From: an uncultured Bacteroidales bacterium
GTDB lineage: Bacteria > Bacteroidota > Bacteroidia > Bacteroidales > Bacteroidaceae
Assembly (NCBI GenBank): GCA_902801425.1
Contig: CADCIQ010000047.1
Coordinates: forward strand, 1-45,567
DNA length: 45,567 nt
Reading direction: 5' to 3'
The position numbers and the translations under genes are program-made. The notes below the pieces were generated by a model that did not search any database, was not told the origin of the DNA, and worked only from the letters and a program-made list of their open reading frames with translations. This document shows, in pieces, positions 22,513 to 32,200 of this stretch. Position 1 is the stretch's first letter, and every line of letters begins with the position of its first letter.

Positions 22513-23558
22513 GAAAACTCTATACCATAATATGCATTTGGGCTGTTGTGATGATGACGGCTTGTACCTCTTCCCATGATATTGACGAAGTCGTGGGGGA
22601 GGCTGATGCTTTGTGTCTGGAGACATTGGCAATGCTTGGCAACAATGAAACTTCAGCAAAGGTTACACGTGCCCATTGGAATGATGACGATAAGTTTTCG
22701 TGGGATAATAGTCCTAACGAGATGGTTGTCATCGTAAAGGAATCTGCAACGGGAAATATCATACCTTGGGGCACGAACAAGAGTAGTAGCGCCAGGGTGA
22801 GAAATGTCTCAGGTCTGGACGACTATGTGAGTGTGGCTTCCATAACCTCCAACTCTGGAATACTGAAAACGGATATACAGCATCTTACGGTAGGAGAGTC
22901 ACCTGTATATTTCTTCTCTCCCGTTCTTCCTGATGCAAATGGCAGTTCTGTAGATGCGAATGGTATGGTGACCTTCGCACTTCCTTACGAATTTGTTCAT
23001 GACGAGACACCGAGTCTTTCGGATTTCCGTAATTATACTTATATAAAAGGTGAATCTACGGTTTCAGAGATAAGTAATGCCCAGATACAGGTAGCATCTA
23101 CTCGCTTTACGGGTATTCCTGCCGTGATACGCTTTGCCGTGACTAACGACAGAGGTGAGAGCATAAGGGTGACACGAATAAAGGTGAGCGTGGATGAGAA
23201 TGTGGCGGGTGGCTTCCCAAAGACCTTGACTTGGAATCCTGGTATATCCAGCGAGCCGGGGCTAACCATCTCAACAGAGTTGCATAAGACTTTGCAGGCA
23301 AGTATGGGTACTGGTCATGAGGTGTTGGATAAAGAAAGCGGTGCGTTCTATGCTTTTATGTTTCCGTCAACCTTTGAATCGGCTACGTTGACTCTGGAAG
23401 GCACGGACAGTTCGGATGATACGTTCACTTACAGTTGCGATATATCATCGGCAAAGACATTTGAAAGTGGTAAGATATACACATGGAACCTCACGGTGGA
23501 GAATACCTTCATGAGTCTGAGGTTCAATGACCACGAGGACGATATATTCCAATGGTGA
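22509..23558 (+). CDS. Fimbrillin family lipoprotein
   Basis: This is a 349-residue protein with signal peptide and lipobox (MMTAC, Cys19). KVTRAHW (Arg54) marks the same candidate processing site as in its neighbours. The body shows the fimbrillin pattern of two beta-rich halves: VYFFSPVLPDANG, IPAVIRFAVTNDRGESIRVTRIKVSVDE, GAFYAFMFPSTFESATLTLEG, and a C-terminal strand KIYTWNLTVENTF. It is shorter and less like genes 1 and 3 than those are like each other. The ATG overlaps the stop of the first fimbrillin gene (ATGA), so the two are translationally coupled. It is probably a pilus subunit or an accessory subunit. Confidence 0.8.
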   Translation: MRKLYTIICIWAVVMMTACTSSHDIDEVVGEADALCLETLAMLGNNETSAKVTRAHWNDDDKFSWDNSPNEMVVIVKESATGNIIPWGTNKSSSARVRNVSGLDDYVSVASITSNSGILKTDIQHLTVGESPVYFFSPVLPDANGSSVDANGMVTFALPYEFVHDETPSLSDFRNYTYIKGESTVSEISNAQIQVASTRFTGIPAVIRFAVTNDRGESIRVTRIKVSVDENVAGGFPKTLTWNPGISSEPGLTISTELHKTLQASMGTGHEVLDKESGAFYAFMFPSTFESATLTLEGTDSSDDTFTYSCDISSAKTFESGKIYTWNLTVENTFMSLRFNDHEDDIFQW

Positions 23559-23570
23559 CCCCTGATGGAA

Positions 23571-23689
23571 GTGAAAAGTGAAGAGTGAAAAGTGAAAAAT
23601 TCAAGTTACGTAAAACTCGCTAACCCCTAACCCCTAATCACTAAACTCTAAACTCTAAACTCTAAACCCTAAACTCTAACCCCTAAATA
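23571..23689. repeat. Exact 7-bp period arrays: GTGAANN x4, then CTAANNN x10
   Basis: GTGAA starts at 23571, 23578, 23585 and 23592. CTAA starts at 23620, 23627, 23634, 23641, 23648, 23655, 23662, 23669, 23676 and 23683. All intervals are 7 bp, and the two sets are in phase with each other (28 bp apart). The last three bases of CTAANNN vary (ccc, ccc, tca, act, act, act, acc, act, ccc, ata). The array fills almost the entire gap between two fimbrillin genes. Confidence 0.9.
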
Positions 23690-23698
23690 TAAGACAGA

Positions 23699-24970
23699 AT
23701 GAGAACAGAAACAAAATATAATATTAAGAGGCTTTTGAGCTTCAATACTATAAAGAAATACTCCCCCTTGTGGGGGTGGGGGGTGTTGTTCTTGCTTGTC
23801 GCTTGTTCCCCTTCCGATGACGATACTCCTGACAGGCATATGCCTATTACCTTCTCATGCTCCGATGGTGATCAGACAACGCGTGCTGGAGAGGTAGGTC
23901 TGAGTGAGTTTATCTCTGATTTCAAGGTCTATGGCGTGAATGGTGATATCGTTGCCGGTGACTTCGTGAAGAAAAACACTATATTCCCAAACTATCAGGT
24001 GTGGCATACGGAAAATATGGAGAACACCACTTCTACCAATACATCCAACTGGGAGTATGTGGGAACCGTAGAGGGGGCAATGGGAACAGAGGAACAGACC
24101 ATCAAGTTCTGGGACGAGAAGCATGAAGGACATTACTTCTGGGCAATAGGCAACTACTCTCAGCGTGGTGGTTTCACCTATACTGAGCCGACTGCCCTTC
24201 CTAATGAGATCGTGGTGGAAGGTCTTACGCAGGAGAATGTAAAGGATGCAGGTGAGTGCCTTTACTTCACCGCTCCTAAGTATGTGCCAAGGTCTGAATA
24301 TGGCAGACCTGTCAAACTCATGTTCCAACGCTATTGCTCAAGAATACGCATCGGATTCTATGAGGCTGTGGAAGAGCATAATGAACTGGATGATAAGACA
24401 TATAAGGTTGTGGGCATGAATTTCTATAAGGTGAATTCCACCGACGGTACATTCATCACTAATGAGATACCGACAACGACCGTGTGCCTGAAAGGTGATT
24501 ATGTTGTGGAAGGCAAAGTGAAACTAAGCTATACCCATGCAGCCTACAAGGGTGGGGCAGATGGTGTTACCACAGAGACCACACCTACAGAGACAAGTAA
24601 GGCTATGGAGTTTGGCGAGCTGAATATCGTAGGAACGGAAAGCGGTGTTCTTCCTAATTCTTCCTCACAGGCATTGTTTACAACCCTTAGTGGTGGATCG
24701 CAATATATGGAGGTAATGCCTTATAGGAATGAGAGTGGGCTGTCGCTTCAGTGTGACATAGTGGTACGCACAGGCAACAGACAATATACGCAGCAGAATG
24801 TGAGGGCTTCAATACCAGCACATTACACCGATTGGAAACCGAATCAGTCATATACCTATATCTTCAAGGTCGTTACCAAGCCTGATGGCATAGCCGTTAT
24901 CCTTGCAAATGTGGAGGTAAAGAGCTGGGTAAGCGACGGAATGATAGAGAAGGAATGGCATAATTGGTAA
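23699..24970 (+). CDS. Fimbrillin family lipoprotein with repeat-derived leader
   Basis: This is a 423-residue paralogue of the first gene of the cluster: shared EYVG, EEQTIKFWD, YFWAIGNYSQRGGFT, RSEYGRPVKLMFQRYCSRIRIGFYEAVE and WKPNQSYTYIFKVV. The lipobox is LLVAC (Cys36), and the candidate propeptide cleavage motif TTRAGE has Arg62. The signal peptide is unusual. The first 28 residues (RLLSFNTIKKYSPLWGWG) are encoded by repeat-like DNA, including a palindrome CCCCC-ttgt-GGGGG (23761-23783), which gives an n-region far longer than normal. The leader shares RL.S.NTIK with the giant adhesin leader. The start is the ATG at 23699, preceded by GACAGA as in the next gene. Confidence 0.82.
   Translation: MRTETKYNIKRLLSFNTIKKYSPLWGWGVLFLLVACSPSDDDTPDRHMPITFSCSDGDQTTRAGEVGLSEFISDFKVYGVNGDIVAGDFVKKNTIFPNYQVWHTENMENTTSTNTSNWEYVGTVEGAMGTEEQTIKFWDEKHEGHYFWAIGNYSQRGGFTYTEPTALPNEIVVEGLTQENVKDAGECLYFTAPKYVPRSEYGRPVKLMFQRYCSRIRIGFYEAVEEHNELDDKTYKVVGMNFYKVNSTDGTFITNEIPTTTVCLKGDYVVEGKVKLSYTHAAYKGGADGVTTETTPTETSKAMEFGELNIVGTESGVLPNSSSQALFTTLSGGSQYMEVMPYRNESGLSLQCDIVVRTGNRQYTQQNVRASIPAHYTDWKPNQSYTYIFKVVTKPDGIAVILANVEVKSWVSDGMIEKEWHNW
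23761..23783. repeat. REP-like palindrome translated within a fimbrillin signal peptide
   Basis: CTCCCCCTTGTGGGGGTGGG is followed by GGG. It folds as CCCCC/GGGGG and resembles the G-rich ends of the REP-like elements at 4928-4971 and 26359-26432. It is preceded by TCAATACTATAAA, which is also present before the element in the giant adhesin leader. Confidence 0.6.
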
Positions 24971-24983
24971 GTGGAAAAGTAAA

Positions 24984-25065
24984 TGAAAAATGAAAAGTGA
25001 AAAGTGAAAAATACGAGTTGGTATTAAACGCTAATCACTAATCTGTAAACTTTAATCACTAAATA
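24984..25065. repeat. Exact 7-bp period arrays: TGAAAAN x4, then CTAANNN-type x5
   Basis: TGAAAA starts at 24984, 24991, 24998 and 25005. CTAA or one-off variants start at 25031, 25038, 25045 (GTAA), 25052 (TTAA) and 25059. All intervals within each set are 7 bp. It has the same two-word organisation as the array in the previous gap. TTTTTCATTTTTCAT follows before the next gene. Confidence 0.85.
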
Positions 25066-25099
25066 TTTTTCATTTTTCATATAAAAAACATTTGACAGA

Positions 25100-26164
25100 A
25101 TGAGAAAAGAAACACTTCATATATATGCATTATTTAGCATGTTTACGGGTATGCTATTAATGGGATGTTCAAAGGAGGCGGTTGAGGACTATGCCGACGA
25201 GCACGATGTGAAGTTCGGCGTGGGCTTTGCCGATGTCTGGCAGGAAGGCGTGTTCAATAGCAATACGGCAAAGGCTATTACACGTGGAGAACTGTCAAGA
25301 CTCGATGCTCCGACAACCGCTAATCTATATAAGGTGTTTGTGAAGGCTACGAGCAAGACAGATCCTACCGATATAAAGGATCTTACATTGACAAACCCTT
25401 TGGCAGATGGAAAACTGAACGCGGAAGGTGTTACGGAATTTGACATCACGCCAAGAGATGTGATAGTAGAGGACAACTATACCTCCTTTGACTATGAGGC
25501 AAGGACTGTGATTCCAGAGAATTTCACGGAAGAGACTAATTATAATAATGTATGGCAGGGTGGTGAAGTGCCTTTGTTCGGAACAAACTGCTATCTCTCC
25601 GGACCTGGTATCACGGAAAACCAGAACCTACGTGTGTATTTCCCATTGGAGCACAACACCGTGCTTGTCCGCTTCGTGCTTGGAGTAAGCAATGATGTGA
25701 ACACTCTGAGAACACTTCGCCTTACGAGTCTGAAGATATACAAGAGCACAGGTGTAGGTACAGATGGGAAACCTGTGTATAATACCAATAATGCAACGAC
25801 CGTGATAAGGTCGGCAGATTTGGTAACGACGGGTGACTCACGTAATGACGAACTTACGGTTAAAGGTCGTAAGTATTTGGAGTTTCATGTTAATCCCAAT
25901 TCACAGGAACTATTTGAGACTGTCGATGAAGAGGAAGTGGAGAAGGCATTTCTCAGAACGGTACTGATAGTTGCTGAATATGATGTATATGATAAGAATG
26001 GTCAGCTAACCCGCAAGGGCTGCACAGCAAAGAATACCCTGACACTTGGATTTACCTCCAAGGCAAAGGGCAGATATTTCGACATATATGCTACCGTGGC
26101 TCCTGATTTCCTCTATGTCCTCAGCGACGGAGATAAGGAAACTGTGGATGTGGTGCTGAGGTGA
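25100..26164 (+). CDS. Fimbrillin-like lipoprotein of the pilus/adhesin cluster
   Basis: This is a 354-residue protein with signal peptide and lipobox (LLMGC, Cys23). AITRGELSRL (Arg62) occupies the position of the TRA processing motif in the other three lipoproteins. The body contains FDYEARTVIPENF, PLFGTNCYLSGPG, LRVYFPLEHNTVLVRFVLGVSN and LRLTSLKIYKSTG, which is a fimbrillin/Mfa-like pattern. It lacks the WKPNxSYTY end of genes 1 and 3 and finishes GRYFDIYATVAPDFLYVLSDG, so it may be an accessory or tip subunit. It lies immediately before the giant adhesin gene on the same strand. The family assignment is by eye and is less certain than for genes 1 and 3. Confidence 0.72.
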   Translation: MRKETLHIYALFSMFTGMLLMGCSKEAVEDYADEHDVKFGVGFADVWQEGVFNSNTAKAITRGELSRLDAPTTANLYKVFVKATSKTDPTDIKDLTLTNPLADGKLNAEGVTEFDITPRDVIVEDNYTSFDYEARTVIPENFTEETNYNNVWQGGEVPLFGTNCYLSGPGITENQNLRVYFPLEHNTVLVRFVLGVSNDVNTLRTLRLTSLKIYKSTGVGTDGKPVYNTNNATTVIRSADLVTTGDSRNDELTVKGRKYLEFHVNPNSQELFETVDEEEVEKAFLRTVLIVAEYDVYDKNGQLTRKGCTAKNTLTLGFTSKAKGRYFDIYATVAPDFLYVLSDGDKETVDVVLR

Positions 26165-26169
26165 TTAAG

Positions 26170-26280
26170 TGAAAAATGAAAAGTGAAAAATGAAGAATTT
26201 TAGTTACACTAAACTCTAAACACTAATCCCCATCAAACCTTAAGTCTTAAGAACCTGAAGTCTGAACACTAAAACACTAA
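26170..26280. repeat. 7-bp period arrays: TGAA x4, then CTAA/CTTAA/CTGAA words
   Basis: TGAA starts at 26170, 26177, 26184 and 26191. CTAA starts at 26209, 26216 and 26223. CTTAA starts at 26239 and 26246, CTGAA at 26255 and 26262, then CTAA at 26269 and 26277. The intervals are 7 bp within each group, with a few 8-9 bp steps between groups. It fills the gap before the giant adhesin gene. Confidence 0.78.
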
Positions 26281-26286
26281 ACTGTT

Positions 26287-29200
26287 ATGAGAAAAGAATT
26301 GCTACATAATTTGAATAGACTTATAAGCGTCAATACTATAAAAAGTCACTTCCATTCGCCTTCCGGCTCCCTCCCTACGGAGGGAAGTCGAAGATTGAGT
26401 ATCTTCGAGTATGTGCGAAGCGGGGGGAGAGACCGTATCCTTTCCTTCCTTCTCCTCCTCTTCTTCTCCTTTGCTACTGCTAATGCTCAGGACCCTGCCC
26501 CTTGGGACGGTTCTGTAGCTTCAAAGTTTGCAGGTGGTACGGGTACAAAGGCAGATCCGTATCTCATTTCCAATGCTGCGGAGCTGGCATACTTTGGTAC
26601 AAAGTATCACAACTCATATAGCTACTATAAGATAAATGCGGATATTAACCTCGGTGGCAGAGAATGGGGGTATCATGCAGGTAAAACCTTCTACGGTCAT
26701 CTTGTAGGTGATAAGGGTAAAGGAGTAAAGCCTGTTATCAGCAACTATGTTATCAATGTGCCTAATTCCGGCAGCTACTATGGTTTGCTTGGTAAGGTGA
26801 ACAATGGTAAAATCAGCAATATTGGAGTTTCTAATGTAGTGATGACACTCGTTGCTAATATCGGTAGTACGCCAATGGCAGGTGTATTTATCGGTACTAT
26901 TGAAAACGGAGCTTTAATTGAGGGATGTTCAGCAGATAGTATAACCATCAATACAGGAAAAGAGACTACGCAATTATGTTGCGGCGGTCTTATTGGTAAG
27001 GCTCTTGATTTAGGTACTGTAGTAAGGAACTGTTCGGTGAAAAACGGTACTATCAATCTAAATGGCGAGATTAATCCTAATGGAAACTATGGCGCTCTGT
27101 TGGGACGTATGGAGAATGCGTGCCAGGTTGAAGAGTGTAGTGTAGAGAATTTCACATACAATTCTACCCAAAAACTTAAGGGTTGTAACCTTTCTGGCTT
27201 GGTGGGAAGTATGAAGGGCATTGATGCTAATACACGTTCGAGGATAACCCGATGCTCTGTGAAGAATCTTACATATAATCTTGACGGTGAATTGAATATT
27301 AAGGTTGCTATAGGTAGTATCGTGTGCTGGGTAGATGGAGGCTATAATGATATAACGAGGTGTAAGGCTACCGGGCTGAAAGTTTATATGTCTGGTAAAC
27401 TGGCGGCTGGTGGCAACAATAATGGCAACAATAGTGGCAATGATATCCGACTTGGCGGTATGATTGCAAAGGTGGATGCCGGTGCAAAGATTACCGATTG
27501 TCTGCTGTATGGTCAGAATTACATAGGTTCAAAACCAGGAATGGCAGGTAGTACATTTGAAAAAGGTTTGTATATGAATGTTGGCGGTGTCGTAGGTAGC
27601 ACCGTGGATCAGAATACAAGTTCAGGCAAGCAGATTACGATAGAACGCTGTGTGGCATACTGCGACTTTGATTTCACAGGATATACACCAGCCACCGTAA
27701 CCAACTTGCAAACCAACGAGTTTGTTATAGGTGGTGTAATAGGCAGACTGTTTAATCCATATTATATTCCTGAGACTCTCTATTACAGTGGTAAGGTGAA
27801 AGCACCATATTGCGTTGTAGGTCCGCTTGTGGGTACATTCCAGAAGAACAATAGTTCTGAGTCCTTCATCTACGATGACTATTCTGGTGCGAACAACAAT
27901 AGAGCCAAAGTTGCAGATTATAGTAAGTGGTACTATGGCGACTATCAGATCTATCTCACTTCCGACCTTATCAATTCTGGCAAGATGCGTAATGGAGGAT
28001 ATACAGTTGAAGGGTATGCCACTATAGGTGATGTCAGTTCTTGGACAGAGAATAAAATCGGTAGTGCATTAAAGGCTTCAAAGACCATACTTCCATATAG
28101 TTCCAATGGTAATAATGCCGATATGTCAATATACCCGTCGTATGCAACGAGTACTAATTCTTTCCCTACATATTACATGTACTATGCGCAGGGTGTGAAT
28201 CGTGGTAGCTATCAGAGCGATATCAATACCGTTATTACTGCCTTGCGTGAGGGAGAGGATAGTCCTGTATGGGATGTGGATGCTACGGGAAAGATTGTCA
28301 TGGATAGGTTCGTGGCTACGGAGAGGATGAAAGCTACCGATGCCTTCACCTCTATCCTTACCATTCAGAGTGATGATGGTTCGGCACTTCCTTCTGGTTA
28401 TACCTACGAATGGAAGGTGGATGGCACAACCATAGGCACAGGTAGTTCTATAGAAACGGCAAGGGGCATGGAGGCAAAGACTGCCACCGTGCATATCTCA
28501 AATGGCGGTTCTCCAGTAGGTGTGCGTACCGTTACCATACCACGAAAGAAATGGTACGATTTCGGTTCAATGGCAAGTGCACCTACAGGAAACGGAACGG
28601 CAGAGAGTCCGTATCAGATAGCCACGGCAAGCGACCTTGCATGGATGAACTATCATGTTTCTGAGACTGATGCCGAGAATAGGGAGCACTATGTACTTAC
28701 GGCTGATATAGACCTTGGCAATGCGTGGTGGTCACCAATGAACGGAATGGAGGAAACGGGCGTAGGCGCGTTTGCCGGAATGTTCGACGGACAGGGACAT
28801 ACCATCAGTAACCTGCATATAGACTGGGATGTCAACTATGCGGCTGCTGCCAATTTCGGACTTTTTTCTATCATCAAGGGAACATCAGCCCAGTGGGCAG
28901 TTGTGAAGAACCTTGTCATTGCCGATGCAGTTGTCTCAAAGGCAACGAACGATAAATTGTGGGGTAACAGGTGTGTAGGCATCCTTGCCGGTAATGTGAA
29001 GGAATATTCGCAGATAGAGAATGTCATCGTGCGCAACTCCGAAATCAAGGCTTCTGCTACGGCAAGTGCACAGAACAGCAAGAATCTGTACTTTGGTGGC
29101 TTAGCAGGAAAAATCAATAGTTCTAGCAATAACTACAGTTTCCTTAATATCTCTACTGATGTAGAAATTAACCTTTCTAACATTACTGTCAATACACCAG

Positions 29201-32200
29201 CTAATATAGCTGTTGGTGGTGTGATAGGTCTATGGCAGACCAATGCAAAGACATGTGTTAAGAATGTCTATGCCCTTGGCAAAATTACCGTGCCTTCTGG
29301 TCCTACTAACATAGGCTCGGTATTCGGTCAGAATACCACCGGTCTCACTACCGATGCCACGTCAACCATTTTCTATGTGAATGCGGCAAGACAGAATGTG
29401 GGCACGAGGAAGGTTCTGTCTGACTATGCAACCACATTCCTTGCCACCGCAAATGAGACGGTAAAGGCACGCGAAGATCTTTATCCTTGGGTATATAGTC
29501 AGACTCCTGGTTATAGCCTTTCAAACCTGAAGATGGAGGTTGTTGACAATAATGCTGGGCAGCCTCGCCTGGACGAGCACACACTCGAAATCAAGGGCTT
29601 GAATCTTGACGCATACACCTACGAGTGGTATCGCAATGATGTGAAGATAGGTGAAGGAACCACCATCAATATCACACCTGTACTTCCATCCGATGAGGTT
29701 TCTCTCCGCATTGATGTATTGAAGAATGGTGTGAAGGAGGGAAGCCTGTCGGCTGCTGCACCTATGCTTATTTTCGCAGGTTCTGGAACATCAGCCAATG
29801 ATCCTTATCTCATAGGGCATAAGGAAGAACTGCTTCTGCTTTCATATCTCAGTAATCAACCAGGCACCTACGGATACTATGGCAAGACAACGGCAGACTA
29901 TAATCAGGCTTATTATCTGCTTGATGCGGATGTAGATCTGACTGGTGTGACGGATTTCATTCCTATCGGTTCTGTAAAGGACAACTATCAGGCAGAAAAC
30001 TGTTTCCGTGGACACTTCGATGGAAAGGGCTTGTCTATCAGGAATGTGCAAATTCAGTGGAAAGCAGGCGATGTTAATGCGGAGGTAAACCGCGTATGGG
30101 GACTCTTTGGAGCAGTTCAGGGCGTGAGCAACACGCAGAAAGCTGTTATCCAGAATCTCATCATCAAGAATGCCGTACTCACTCATGATACAGGCAACAC
30201 ATCGTTCTATTATAACGGCAAATCAGGCACGGCAAACAACTGCTATGTAGGTGTGCTGGCAGGAGTCGTAGGTACAAATGCCACAATTCAGAACATTGAG
30301 GTGAGCAACTGTAGTATAACTGATGAAGGCTCAACACAATATGGCGTTGCAAAGCATACGTTGTCAGTAGGAGGCATAATCGGACGTTCGCAGTACTCTT
30401 TCGCATCTGATGCTGGCGATATGAATACCACCACTACAATTCGTCTGGTAGTTTCTGATTGTGACATAACCATCAACTCTGCAAGATTCGAGGGAGCGAC
30501 AAGTGCCGAGCAGTTCAAGGTAGATGTAGCTGGTGTCATTGGTTCTATGAAATCTAATGGTGCATCAGCCACCATGCCTTGGCCGAACTATACATATTAC
30601 ACTGGTAAGGTGAAGGCAATGGGAAAGGCTATGGTAAGCCCCGTATTCTCATGTGCAGAATTCAGAAACAACACCCGAAGCGATTTTGACTACTATTGTA
30701 ACCTCTATGTAGGTAGAATCAACAGCTCCGATGCAAATCCTGTAAGCAACATATTCTACGACAATCGCTATCAGATTTACTATGACGGCTCATATCGGGA
30801 TATAACCGATACCTATCCTGCCGTAAGCAATAATAATGCCCAGAGAAACCCTTGTGACATGGGGGCAAGAACTATTCAGTGGCATTCTTACTACGATACT
30901 AAGTGGCATCATAACAAGGACTTGAAGGACTATTACTTCCAGGGCGTAAACTATGGTGCATACGTTGATCAAGCTAACGCAAGTGCTGTGTCAACAGTTG
31001 CGGAAACATTCAGCACTGGTCGAAGTGAGGCAACCAACAATGACGAGATAAAGGCATTCGGTTTCACCTTCGGAACTGATGGCAAACTGCATCTTGCAGA
31101 GGTGTTCGACATCACGTTTACCGATGATAACTTGGGTGACGCTTCAAAAATTGTCCATACTCTGACTGTCACAAATAAGTTGGGCGACGAGGGCTTGACT
31201 TATAAATGGTATGTCAATGGTGAAGAGAAAACATATAGCAATAGCGAGGAAATACGCCTTGGTGTAACTCCACAGCTCGTGTATGTCAAGGTGTTCAGAG
31301 GTTCTGATCTGAAATATACAACCGAGGTAATAGAGCTTCCACGCGGATATGTATTCTCTGCTGACTATAGTCCTAAGTACGATTTTTCAGGTTCGTTTAC
31401 CGTTACCCCTGATAATTACTTCACCGAAGGAGATTACACCTATAGCTACGACTGGCAGGAATGGTCGGATGGTACAACCACAACCTATACAGCCCAGCAA
31501 TGCTTCGATGCAAACCATTCATATATCGAGAGCGTGACGCAAGGCTCAAATCCAGTACCTGAGGCAGACTGGGATGCGGATATCTATGCCAACCCTTCAA
31601 GCTATACAGTAACATATAAGCACGTCATGACAGTTATCTCAGAAGAGGAGTATACTGCCCTTTCTGCTGGAGAGCAGGCTGACTATAGGTTGCTGGGTGA
31701 TGGCACATACGGTAAGGATGGCGGTGAATACACACCATTATCTACAAGTGATACATATACATCCAGTTCTTCAGGAAAGATTCCACTATCAGGTGGCGAG
31801 ACTGTTTCTGGTGCAACTCTCTCTGGTGCAAGTCAAGACAAGACGTATTATTGCACCGTGACGGCTACTGATGCGCAATGGAACACCTTCGTTGCAAATC
31901 ACGGTACGGAAGATATATTTAAGGATCTCATTGCGAAATACGAGACATCGTTCACCACAGAGCTGACGGTAAAGTACATCAAGTCTATTATTGTCTATCT
32001 ACATACAAAGGATACTGAGACGATAAACGGAAAGTCATATCCTTCAGGAAATGACGAAAACGACGGAAAGACTGATCAGACTCCTGTAAGGACATGGCAG
32101 AAGGCATATAGTCTGCTCAAGGAAAATGCATCATGGGACGAGAACTATATCGTGCTGATTGGAACAAGTAGCAGAGAAGCTACGTGTGACCAAAATAATG

